This document shows, in pieces, positions 23,955-31,694 of a stretch of DNA of 64,000 bases. The stretch is taken from positions 62,001 through 126,000 of the forward strand of contig JAHBXX010000009.1 of NCBI GenBank assembly GCA_019636245.1. The letters run 5' to 3'. Numbering within the stretch: position 1 is the first letter of the stretch; each line of letters starts with the position of its first letter. A model generated the notes under the pieces. The model was not told the origin of the DNA. It did no database searches and was given only the letters and a program-made list of their open reading frames with translations. This stretch comes from Planctomycetota bacterium (GTDB lineage: Bacteria; Planctomycetota; UBA1135; UBA2386). The position numbers were made by a program, and so were the translations under genes.

Positions 23955-25406
23955 GTGACTGTCATACGAAGGTTCCAGGAACATGGATACGGCATCGCGG
24001 TGAGCGCCTGCGTTGGCGTGGGCCTGGTGCTGCGCATGACGGGGCTCGGATTGCACTCGTTGTGGTTCGACGAGATCGCGACGGTGCATGTGATGAGCGC
24101 GGCGGATCTGGTCGAGGCGCTCAAGGACGATCGCCATCCGCCGCTGCTGTTCTGGTTGCTGAAGCCCTGGCAGAGTTGGTTTGGCAACACCGAAGCGGCG
24201 CTGCGTGCGCTGCCGGCCGTGATCGGGTGCTTGGGACTCGCCGTGTTCGCGAGCACGCTGGGGGTGCTCGCGCGCAGTGGCAGCATGGGGCACGCGGCAG
24301 CGCTGCAGGCGGTTGCGGTCTTCGCGATCTCGCCGTTCAGCATCTGGTACGCGCAGGAACTGCGCGCGCATTCGCTGCTGGAGCTGTGCGGCGTGCTGGC
24401 GATGGCGAGCATGGTCGCGGCCGATGCGGGGCGGCGGAGGTTGGCGTTCGCCCTCGCGGCGGTCGCACTCGCGCTGGGCGTGGGGTCGCACTACATGGCC
24501 GGGATGCTGGTGCCCGCGGCAGTCGCCGTCGGCTGGCTGCGGTGGCGACGCGGGCTCGTGGCGTGGCGGAACGCGTTCGCCCCCACGGCCGGAGCGCTGC
24601 TCGGGTTCGCGGTCTGGATCCCGTGGCTCGTCACCATGCTGCCGATCCAGTGCGCGACGCCCTGGCCAGCACTCGGCCGGACCGGCTTGCGCGACCTCGC
24701 CGAACTTCCGGCGCGCCTCGTGCTCTCGGAGCTGTCGGGGCTCGGCATGTTCGGCAGTGGCTGCGCCGTCGCGGCCGCCGCGTGCATCTACCTCGGGCTC
24801 GCCGGCAGCGTGGCGCGCGGGCGGAGGCGCGCCGGGTTCGCGACCAGCGCCCTGGTCGCGGCGGCGGCCCAGGTGGGGACCGCACTCGCGCTCGCGCTGG
24901 TGGTCGCGCCGAACTTCCTGCCGCGCTATCTGGCGGGTGCGGCGCCGTTCGTCCTCGTCGCCGTCGGCTGCGGGCTCGCGGCCCTGCGCCCGCGGGTGTT
25001 GGCGGGCGCCGCCGCCGGGGTATTGCTCGCGTCGTGCGCCGTGATCGTGGGCACCCACCGCGTGCACGGTGGCAAGCAGGACTGGCGCGGGGCATTCGCG
25101 GCCGTCGTCGCGACGTGGCAGCCGGGCGATCGCGTCGGTGTGCTGATGACGCCGTTCCCCGGCTTCGCCGAGGCGCCGGCGCGGTACTACCTCCGCGACT
25201 GCGACGCGCAGCTCCGGGCCCTGGTGCCGACGGCTCACCTCGAGCAACCCGACGGTGGTTGGCACAGCGGCGCACGGTTGCACCTGGTCGTCTACGACGC
25301 GTCGTGGACCGCGGAACGCTGTGCGGCGCTGTGCGCGCGCGGCGACGTCCTGGTGGAGACCCGCGTGCGCAAGAACGTCCGCCGCCTGCTGCTGCAGTTC
25401 CGGTGA
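23955..25406 (+). CDS. GT-C (GT39/ArnT-like) membrane glycosyltransferase
   Basis: 483 residues, GTG start at 23955 after AGGG. It has about ten membrane spans and the GT-C signature LHSLWFDEIAT in the first extracytoplasmic loop, where the Asp-Glu pair is catalytic, then DRHPPLLFWLL and YAQELRAHSLLEL. Such enzymes transfer a sugar from a polyprenyl-phosphate donor to protein, lipid or polysaccharide on the outer side of the membrane. The C-terminal ~100 residues are soluble and extracytoplasmic. Codon usage differs from neighbours and the gene lies inside the repeat-flanked insert, so recent transfer is likely. Acceptor and donor are unknown. Confidence 0.85.
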   Translation: MTVIRRFQEHGYGIAVSACVGVGLVLRMTGLGLHSLWFDEIATVHVMSAADLVEALKDDRHPPLLFWLLKPWQSWFGNTEAALRALPAVIGCLGLAVFASTLGVLARSGSMGHAAALQAVAVFAISPFSIWYAQELRAHSLLELCGVLAMASMVAADAGRRRLAFALAAVALALGVGSHYMAGMLVPAAVAVGWLRWRRGLVAWRNAFAPTAGALLGFAVWIPWLVTMLPIQCATPWPALGRTGLRDLAELPARLVLSELSGLGMFGSGCAVAAAACIYLGLAGSVARGRRRAGFATSALVAAAAQVGTALALALVVAPNFLPRYLAGAAPFVLVAVGCGLAALRPRVLAGAAAGVLLASCAVIVGTHRVHGGKQDWRGAFAAVVATWQPGDRVGVLMTPFPGFAEAPARYYLRDCDAQLRALVPTAHLEQPDGGWHSGARLHLVVYDASWTAERCAALCARGDVLVETRVRKNVRRLLLQFR

Positions 25407-25439
25407 CGCGTCGGGTCAGCGGGCGCCCGTGATGGGTTG

Positions 25440-25758
25440 AGGGCGTTCGTCCAGGGCCGCGCGTCGGACTCCCGAGACACTCCAGCCGAACGGCGGCCCG
25501 CTGTCGCAGCGCAGGAGCCTGGCCAGTCCGGTTGCCGCCAGCGCAGCCGGCGTTGCACCACTGCACGCACGGCGCCAGCAGCAGGCGGAGCGCGAACAGC
25601 AGGAGGATGCGGCGCCTCATGACGACGTGCTCCGTCACCTTGCCGACAACGCGGCGACATCGATCTCGACGGCGTGCTCGACGACGTCGAGCGCCATCCG
25701 TCGGGCCGCGGCGCAGGGCGTCGAGGATCTCCTGCCGACGTTGCGCGCTGACGGTCAT
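25440..25758 (-). pseudogene. Decayed gene start(s) inside the insert
   Basis: A minus-strand ATG at 25758 begins a sensible peptide, MTVSAQRRQEILDALRRG, which then degenerates into Arg-rich translation. A different frame gives MALDVVEHAVEIDVAALSAR and a stop. A second hydrophobic start (MRRRILLLFALRLLL) lies near 25620. The ATG at 25758 overlaps the stop of another relic (ATGA), as in a real operon. The first 18 residues remind me of starts of P-loop ATPases of DUF2791/BREX-like loci, but that is recollection only. These fragments fill the region between the glycosyltransferase and the right repeat. Confidence 0.35.
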
Positions 25759-25898
25759 GCGTCAGCCTCCAGCAGGCCGAACTGCGTCTTGCGGGTCGAC
25801 CGGTTCACCCGCCCCGTGCCGGGTTCCGGGTCGACTCGCGAACACCCCACCAGCCAAAGGACGTGGAAGCGCAGGTCATCCGCAGCCCCGAGTCGAAC
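25755..25898 (-). pseudogene. Relic of a gene 3' end inside the insert
   Basis: A minus-strand frame ending in RKTQFGLLEADA and a stop at 25755-25757 overlaps the start of the next relic by four bases. Upstream it runs into the right 57-base repeat, so only the last ~45 codons are left. No family was recognised. It suggests the insert carries remains of a former two-gene unit. Confidence 0.3.
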
Positions 25899-25955
25899 CG
25901 TCAGCGGCCGGCGGCCGGCGCCAGCAGGTCGTCGAGCAGCTGCGCGGTGATCGCC
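25899..25955. repeat. 57-base direct repeat, right copy (end of SGNH-like gene)
   Basis: Contains the stop codon and last codons of the SGNH-like gene; 55 of 57 bases match 23759-23815. The two mismatches are adjacent (a CG/GC swap), and similarity stops sharply at both edges. Confidence 0.85.
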
Positions 25956-26980
25956 GTCGCCGCCAGCGCGTGCGCGCGTTCGTTCGGATGCGAGTCGCGG
26001 CCGTTGACGACCAGCCCTTCGTCGCGGTGCGGCGCCAGCACCGGCGCGAGGTCGAGCGCGCGCAGCCCACGCGCCCGGGCGTGCGCGACCAGCCGTTCGT
26101 GCGCGGCGCGGAAGGCGTAGTCGGGCCCGAGGCCGTGCAGGAACGGGAACACCACCAGGCGCAGTTCGGCGCCGTGGGCGGAGCACGTCTGCTGCAGGCC
26201 GTCGAGGATCGCCGCGCCGCGCGCGAACGCCGGTCCCTCGTAAGCAGCGCGCAGGTCGTCGAAATAGGTAGAGACGGCCCGGCTGCCGAGCAGCACGCGA
26301 TAGTAGAGCCAGTTCACGAACCACGTGTCGCGCACCAGCCAGTGCTCCGACCGCGCCCGGGTGAAGCCGCCGACCGACGCCCAGGTCCGTGGATCGAGCT
26401 GCTCGAGGTCGTTGACCTGCCACACATAGACGACCAGCCGCGGCCGGTAGCCGTGCGCGAACAGCGCCTCGACCTGGGCGGCGACCGCGGTCACGTCGTG
26501 CCCGGGCACGCCGAAGTTGTCGACTGCGAACCGCCCTGGCTGCCCGGCCTCGAGCGCCGCCTCGACGCGGTCGCTGAAGCGGTCCGCCATGCGCGGCACG
26601 CCATGGCCGAACGTGAAGCTGTCGCCGACGAAGGCGATGCGCTCCCGCCCCGGCAGCAGCGTGCTGGCGGGATCGTGGCGGCTGCGCAGGCCCAGTTCGT
26701 CGATCTGCGGTGCGACGTGGATCGCATGCCAGCGCCTGGCGACATTGGTGACGTTCAGCGCGTCGGACTCGGCGAAGAAGGCGGCGAAGCCGAGCTCCAG
26801 CGCCGTCACGCAGGCGAGCAGCATCCACAGCGAGAGCCCCACGGGCACGAGGCGCGCCAGCCAGCGACGCCGGCGCCCGGCGCGGCGCAGCCGCACGAGA
26901 CCGACCAGCATCGCCAGCATCGCCAGCAGCCAGACGGCCATGCCCACCAGGTAGCCCGCCGGCAGCGGCAGGATCAGCAC
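25901..26980 (-). CDS. Membrane-anchored SGNH-hydrolase-like protein
   Basis: 359 residues from GTG at 26980, overlapping the nuclease stop by seven bases; an ATG at 26941 is an alternative. Two N-terminal hydrophobic spans (about residues 1-25 and 40-65) precede a soluble domain with the SGNH/GDSL features GDSFTFGHGV (block I serine), NFGVPGHDV (block II) and a late DSHPNERAH (block V Asp-x-x-His). Such enzymes are esterases or acyltransferases on lipids or glycans, here probably on the outer face of the membrane. It is sandwiched in an operon between a nuclease and, originally, a helicase. The 57-base repeat shows its end once abutted the helicase gene. Confidence 0.78.
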   Translation of the reverse strand: MLILPLPAGYLVGMAVWLLAMLAMLVGLVRLRRAGRRRRWLARLVPVGLSLWMLLACVTALELGFAAFFAESDALNVTNVARRWHAIHVAPQIDELGLRSRHDPASTLLPGRERIAFVGDSFTFGHGVPRMADRFSDRVEAALEAGQPGRFAVDNFGVPGHDVTAVAAQVEALFAHGYRPRLVVYVWQVNDLEQLDPRTWASVGGFTRARSEHWLVRDTWFVNWLYYRVLLGSRAVSTYFDDLRAAYEGPAFARGAAILDGLQQTCSAHGAELRLVVFPFLHGLGPDYAFRAAHERLVAHARARGLRALDLAPVLAPHRDEGLVVNGRDSHPNERAHALAATAITAQLLDDLLAPAAGR

Positions 26981-28395
26981 GCCGCCTCCCCCGCCGCTCC
27001 GGTCACCGGCAACGATGCCGCCGGCGATCCCGGCGCCGGCGCGGCCACGTCGAGGATCGCCGCCTTGAGCGCCGCGAGGTCGCGCAGGTCGTGCTCGAGC
27101 TTCGCCTGCAGCCGCGCCTCGCCGCCCGGCTCGGCCGCCCACATCGCCGCGGCACCGGGATGACCGGCCCGCAGCGGATCACGGCCCAGGGCTGTGCGCA
27201 CCAGGTCGGCGAGGCCGAACACCGGCGCCGGGTAGACCGCGGCCGTGCGCAGCCGCTGGCCGAGGTCGACGAAGCGCGCCTCGATCGCGGCCTCGGCGTC
27301 GCGGGCGAAGGTGTGCGTCTCGCACCACCGCGGCAGCGCGTCGCCGAAGTGCAGCAGCGCCGCGCGCGCGGGAAGGGCGTCGACCAGCGCGCGGAACACC
27401 TCCCATTCGGCGGCGGCGGTCGGCGCCGGCGCCCACCGGAACGTCCCGTCCTCGCGGGCCGGGTACAGCACGCCGAACGCCAGCACCCGGTCGGCGAACG
27501 GATCGGCGAGCAGGTGCACGATCGCCGCCGGATCGAGCGGGCTGCGCGGCCGCGGCTCGACCACCGGCGCCCCACGCTGGCGCGCCTGGGCCGCGCGGCG
27601 CAGCCGCCGCAGCAGCGTGGCATCCAGATTGCCGCGCGCCCGCGCGCCGTCGGGCTCGAAGGCGGCCAGCTCCGCCGTGGTGCGGCAGCCGAGCCGTTCG
27701 AGGATCGCACGGGCGCCGTGGCTCATGTGCTGCACCAGCGACAGGTCGTCGCGCCGCTGCAGCTCGGGCAGGCAACGACGGTCGTGGTGGCAGCTGGCGC
27801 AGGCCGCCTGCAGGAACGGACGCGCCAGCTCCGGATCCTCGCGCAGCCGCCGCAGCTCTTCGACGACCTCGCGCTGCGCCGCCAGGAAGTCGGCGATCGG
27901 GAAGCGCTCCTCGCGGCCGTCCTTCAGCACCAGGCCGCCGTGCGTCGGCAGCCGGCCCTGCACGGCGGCCAGCAGCTCGGCGTAGAACACGACCTGCAGG
28001 ATCTGGTCGGCACGCGCACGACCCGACGTCTTCACGTCGACGACCTCGTAGTGGTGGTCGCCCAGGTCGCTCGCGCCCGGCACCTTGCGCAGCAGGTCCG
28101 GCAGGCCGAGCCGGTCGTCGCTGGCGAGCACGCCCTGGTGGATCCACGGCGCGCCCTCGCGCAGCAGCGCCAGCGTCGCCGCGGCGCCGGCCTCGAAGTC
28201 GCGTTCGGGGTAGACGGGCACGCGAACGGGCAGGCGCTGCACGTAGGCCGCCTCGAACTCGCGGCCGCGCCTGGCCGCGAACTCCTCCCACGGGTGCGGC
28301 GGCCGCCGTTCGCTGCGCGGCAGGTGCAGGTCGAGCGCGGCGAGGCGCGGGCACTTCACGTAGGAGTAGACGTGCGTGCCGACGAGCCGCCTCAT
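26974..28395 (-). CDS. TM0106-type RecB-like PD-(D/E)XK nuclease
   Basis: 473 residues. The N-terminal VGTHVYSYVKCPRLAALDLH, a metal-binding LLRKVPG...YEVVDVKTSGRAR (PD-(D/E)XK core, EVVDVK) and a QILQVVFYAELL helix are those of the Cas4/RecB-like TM0106 family. Four cysteines including CASCHHDRRC could hold an Fe-S cluster as in Cas4 and AddB. It should cut or trim DNA ends. In many genomes the same domain is the N-terminal half of a nuclease-helicase fusion; here the helicase half is separate, at 21986-23734. ATGA overlap with the molybdopterin oxidoreductase upstream. Confidence 0.8.
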   Translation of the reverse strand: MRRLVGTHVYSYVKCPRLAALDLHLPRSERRPPHPWEEFAARRGREFEAAYVQRLPVRVPVYPERDFEAGAAATLALLREGAPWIHQGVLASDDRLGLPDLLRKVPGASDLGDHHYEVVDVKTSGRARADQILQVVFYAELLAAVQGRLPTHGGLVLKDGREERFPIADFLAAQREVVEELRRLREDPELARPFLQAACASCHHDRRCLPELQRRDDLSLVQHMSHGARAILERLGCRTTAELAAFEPDGARARGNLDATLLRRLRRAAQARQRGAPVVEPRPRSPLDPAAIVHLLADPFADRVLAFGVLYPAREDGTFRWAPAPTAAAEWEVFRALVDALPARAALLHFGDALPRWCETHTFARDAEAAIEARFVDLGQRLRTAAVYPAPVFGLADLVRTALGRDPLRAGHPGAAAMWAAEPGGEARLQAKLEHDLRDLAALKAAILDVAAPAPGSPAASLPVTGAAGEAAC

Positions 28396-30338
28396 GCCGG
28401 CACGATACGCACCATGCAGTCGAGGTAGGCAGCGCCGAGGCCGAGATCCGTGGCCCGGGCGGGGATCAGCGCATTGGCGTTCTGGCCGCGGCCGAAGTGG
28501 CCGCCCTTGGGCACGATCGCCACGTCCTTGCGCTGCTGCGGATCGAGGCGCAGTTCGGCCTCGATCGCGCCGAGCAGGCTGCACACCCGCACGCGCGCGC
28601 CGGCGGCGAGGCCCGGCAGGACATCGGGATGCACCAGCACCCAGGTGCGCTCGCCGAGGCCCTTGCCGGCCCACACCGAGGCCTGGCTCTTCTCGGTCGA
28701 GTTCGAGAACAACCACAGCGGCGCGCTGGCGCCGGCGACGGGCGGCGGCGGCGCGGCGGCGTCCGGTTCCGGCGGCGCGGCCGTCAGCAGCTGCACCTTG
28801 CCGTTCGGCGTCAGCACATGGCCATCGCGGAACAGCAGCGGATCGGCGACCGGGCTGCGCACGGCGCCGTGCTGCCGCAGGTAGTCGAGGCTCACACCCT
28901 GGCCGCCGACGTCCCCCAGGGCCTGGCGCTTCAGCTGGTCGATCGACGCCTGCGGGTAGTCCTCGAGATCGAGCCGGCGTGCGAGGTCCTGGAAGATCTG
29001 CACCTCGTGGCGCACCCCTGCTGGCATCGGCACGACCGGCCGCGATTCGCCGATCCAATGGTGACCGTAGGCGCCGAGCAGGTCGCTGTCCTCGAGCAGC
29101 GTCGGCACCGGCAGCACGACGTGGGCGCGCTGCGCCGTCTCCGACAGCAGGCAGTCGGCGACGACCACGAACTCCACCTGCTCGATCGCGCGCGCCACGG
29201 TGGCGCTGTCGGGCAGCATCGCCACCGGGTTGCCCGCCGTCACCCACAGGCAGCGCACCGGCGGGTCCTTCGCCGCCAGCAGATCCTGGCCGAGCAGCGG
29301 CTCGCGCAGCGTGCGCGGCTGGCGCACGGCCGGACCGAACGGGTGGAAGGGCTTGCGCCGCTTGAAGTAGAACGACACGCCGCCGCCCGGGCGGAACAGG
29401 TTGCCGGAGATCGCCGCCAGCGCGTCGAGGGCGCGCACGATCGCCCCGCCGCGCTGCCGCCGCTGCATGCCCCAGCCGACCAGGATCGCCGTCGGCCCGT
29501 CGGCGAACCGGTCGGCGAGCGCCTGCACGGCGGCGGGCTCGAGATCGGCGAGCGCCGCCCAACCGGCCACCGGATGCCGTTCCGCCAGCGCACGGAACGC
29601 CGGCAGGTGGTCGCAGAACTCGCCGGCGCGCGGGTCGATGCGGCCGCTGTCGAACAGCGCCCGGGCGATGCCCATCGCCAGTTCGAAGTCGCGGCCGGGG
29701 GCGGGCTGGTGCACGGCGGCCGCCAGCGCGGCACTCTGGTGGCGCACCGGATCGATCAGCACCACTTCGGCGCCGCGCGCCTGGGCGTCCTTCAGCACCG
29801 GCACGAGGTGCACGTTGCTGACCATCGGGTTCTTGCCCCACAGCACGATGTGGCGGGCGTGCAGCAGGTCGAACAGGTCGTTGCTGTCGCTGGTGCCGAA
29901 GTCGGCGACCTGCGCCGCCTCGCCGGCGCCCGAGCAGATGTCGCCGATCTTGGTCGCGCACGGCCCGAACTGGTCGAAGAACAGGTCGACGAGGTGCTTC
30001 AGGATCCCGAGCGAGCCGCCGGAGCGGTAGTGCAGGATCGCGGCGGGCCCGGACTCGGCGCGGATCGACAGCAGCTTGGTGGCGATCCGGTCGAGCGCCT
30101 CGTCCCAGGTCGCCGGCTCCAGCCGACCGCCGCGGCGGACCAGCGGTTGGCGCAGGCGTTCGGCGCCGTTCTGGATCTCGAGGAAACGGCTGGTGCGGAA
30201 GCACAGGAAGCCGCGCGTGACGGGGTGGTCGGGATCGCCGCGCAGGCCGGTGACGACGCCGTCCTGCACGTCGGCGAGGATGCCGCAGGCGTCGGGGCAG
30301 TCGCGGCTGCAGGTCGTGCGATGGGTTGCCGGTGGCAT
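28392..30338 (-). CDS. Cytoplasmic molybdopterin-dependent oxidoreductase (DMSO reductase family)
   Basis: 648 residues. The N-terminal cysteines C10, C14, C18 and C46 (CSRDCPDAC ... FLCF) form the [4Fe-4S] site. The molybdopterin domain follows (GAGEAAQVADFG, LWGKNPMVSNVH, VTAGNPVAMLPD), and the C-terminal dinucleotide-binding domain includes RVRVCSLLGAIEAEL. There is no Tat signal peptide, so it acts in the cytoplasm. No electron-transfer or membrane subunit is nearby, so the substrate is unknown; it belongs to the formate-dehydrogenase/nitrate-reductase-like soluble branch. It is first gene of the minus-strand run and divergent from the protoporphyrinogen-oxidase-like gene at 30478. Confidence 0.88.
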   Translation of the reverse strand: MPPATHRTTCSRDCPDACGILADVQDGVVTGLRGDPDHPVTRGFLCFRTSRFLEIQNGAERLRQPLVRRGGRLEPATWDEALDRIATKLLSIRAESGPAAILHYRSGGSLGILKHLVDLFFDQFGPCATKIGDICSGAGEAAQVADFGTSDSNDLFDLLHARHIVLWGKNPMVSNVHLVPVLKDAQARGAEVVLIDPVRHQSAALAAAVHQPAPGRDFELAMGIARALFDSGRIDPRAGEFCDHLPAFRALAERHPVAGWAALADLEPAAVQALADRFADGPTAILVGWGMQRRQRGGAIVRALDALAAISGNLFRPGGGVSFYFKRRKPFHPFGPAVRQPRTLREPLLGQDLLAAKDPPVRCLWVTAGNPVAMLPDSATVARAIEQVEFVVVADCLLSETAQRAHVVLPVPTLLEDSDLLGAYGHHWIGESRPVVPMPAGVRHEVQIFQDLARRLDLEDYPQASIDQLKRQALGDVGGQGVSLDYLRQHGAVRSPVADPLLFRDGHVLTPNGKVQLLTAAPPEPDAAAPPPPVAGASAPLWLFSNSTEKSQASVWAGKGLGERTWVLVHPDVLPGLAAGARVRVCSLLGAIEAELRLDPQQRKDVAIVPKGGHFGRGQNANALIPARATDLGLGAAYLDCMVRIVPA

Positions 30339-30477
30339 GGGAGGCACCAGGACTCGGCGCGGCCGAGGGCGGCACGGTAGGCATCGTCGCCCGCGACTCC
30401 AACCCTTGAGCGGGCAGACGATCCGGGGTCGCCCCGGCGCCGGGGCGGCCGGCCAGGGGACCCGGTAGAAGGGGGCC

Positions 30478-31431
30478 ATGGACGCCGAACGCTTCGACCA
30501 CCTGGTCGTCGGTGCCGGCCGGCGCGGACTCGCCGCCGGCCTGGAGCTGCAGGCCGCGGCGGCCGGCGACCGCCGGCTGGTGGTCGACGCCGCGCCGCGC
30601 GCCGGCGGCGCCGTGCAGACGCTGCGCAGCAACGGCTTCGTCTGCGAGCTGGGGCCGTTCGCGTTCGCGGCCGACGAGCTGGCGCCGCTGCTCGCCCGGC
30701 TGCCGCGGCCGCCGCGCCCGATCGAGCCGCTGGCGAGCGGCCGGCGCGGCCACCGCCTCGGCCCGGCGGGCCTCGTTCCGCTCGACGTCGCGCCGCTGCC
30801 GCTCTCGTTCGCGAGCGGCAACGAGGAGCTGGTGCAGGCCTGCCGCCGCGAACTCGGACGGGTCCTGCGGCTCGGCCGCGCCGTCACGGCGATCGAACCC
30901 GAAGGGGCGGGCTTCGCGGTCGCCCTCGGCGGCGAAGCCGCGGGCCGCTGCCACGCCCGGCGGGTGACGCTGGCGCTGCCGTTGGCCGCCAGCGCCCGCC
31001 TGCTGGCCCGCTTCGACCGCGAGCTGGCGACGGTGGCCGCTCGGCTCGGGGACGAGACGCACGCGTTCGTGTTCCTCGGCGGTCATGCCGCCGACGCCCC
31101 CGAATTGTCGGGCTACGGCATCCTGCCCGACGCGGGCCTCGACACCGCCGTGGCCGAGGCGATCTTCTGCACGCAGGTGTTCGCCGGCCGCGCCTTGCCC
31201 GGCCGGGTGCTGGTGCGGCTCGAAGTCGTGCCGCGCGGCGGCGGCGTGAGCGACGAGGATCTCCTGGCGATGGCCGCAGGCGAACTGCGGCGCTGGACGG
31301 GAACTCGCGCGCCGCTGCCGTTCCGCAAGGTGCACCGCTTCACGGCGCCGGGGTGTGCGGCCGCCGAGGCGGAGTGCCGAGCGCGCCTGCGGGCGGTGGC
31401 GACCGGGCTGGAAGGCCTGGCGATCGCCTGA
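30478..31431 (+). CDS. Protoporphyrinogen-oxidase-like FAD protein, C-terminally truncated
   Basis: 317 residues, ATG preceded by GAAGGGGG. The N-terminal FAD motif is present but altered (VVGAGRRGLAAGLELQ, normally GxGxxG), followed by DAAPRAGGAVQTL and GFVCELGPFAF, the start of HemG/PPOX-type oxidases. Normal members have ~450-470 residues; this one ends at GLEGLAIA, exactly where the final FAD-binding segment (laGnxxxGvg) should begin. A relic of an unrelated gene starts right after the stop. It is therefore probably a broken gene, although the remaining frame is clean. If functional it would act on porphyrinogens in haem synthesis. Confidence 0.6.
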   Translation: MDAERFDHLVVGAGRRGLAAGLELQAAAAGDRRLVVDAAPRAGGAVQTLRSNGFVCELGPFAFAADELAPLLARLPRPPRPIEPLASGRRGHRLGPAGLVPLDVAPLPLSFASGNEELVQACRRELGRVLRLGRAVTAIEPEGAGFAVALGGEAAGRCHARRVTLALPLAASARLLARFDRELATVAARLGDETHAFVFLGGHAADAPELSGYGILPDAGLDTAVAEAIFCTQVFAGRALPGRVLVRLEVVPRGGGVSDEDLLAMAAGELRRWTGTRAPLPFRKVHRFTAPGCAAAEAECRARLRAVATGLEGLAIA

Positions 31432-31439
31432 TCGGTGCG

Positions 31440-31680
31440 TGGCCCCCGGACGCGGCCGGCCTCGATCAGGGCGACGGCCTCCTCCCGGTAGAGCTCCGCG
31501 CATGCCGCCACGAGGGGGGACTGGCTGTCGTTGATCGCAGCGATCAAGCCTGCGAACTCCTCCACGGTGGTCGCGGGGAGCCGTCGATCCGCAGGATTGA
31601 GCCGCGGGTGCCGCAGGAGCAGCCGGGACGCGTGCCGTCCTGGTGCTCGGAGCCCGGAGCAGACTCGGCGTGATCGTCGC
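31440..31680 (-). pseudogene. Unidentified gene fragment abutting the truncated oxidase
   Basis: A minus-strand frame across 31440-31680 gives a protein-like sequence with good amino-acid balance (RLNPADRRLPATTVEEFAG, LYREEAVALIEAGRV), unlike the Arg/Pro-rich shadows typical here. It has no proper start or stop of its own and fades into the antisense of the oxidase gene at about 31435. No family is recognised. It looks like the internal part of a gene brought in by a rearrangement that also cut off the oxidase. Confidence 0.35.
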
Positions 31681-31694
31681 GGTCCGCATCGCCG

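Larger units (their letters stand above)
23816..25898. mobile_element. Putative inserted segment carrying a glycosyltransferase gene
   Basis: About 2.1 kb bounded by the 57-base direct repeats. It contains one plus-strand glycosyltransferase gene, opposite to the minus-strand operon around it, whose codon choice is visibly less GC-rich (TTG, ATA, GGA, CGA, CAT), plus gene relics. Duplication of a gene's 3' end at both borders is what integration by a site-specific recombinase leaves. No recombinase or transposase remains, so the mechanism is inferred; homologous exchange could give the same picture. Confidence 0.5.

Noticed and set aside
25880..25900. GAGTCGAACC, resembling a tRNA T-loop on the minus strand next to the right repeat
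   Set aside because: The bases on either side do not form the T stem, and no acceptor or anticodon arm could be built.
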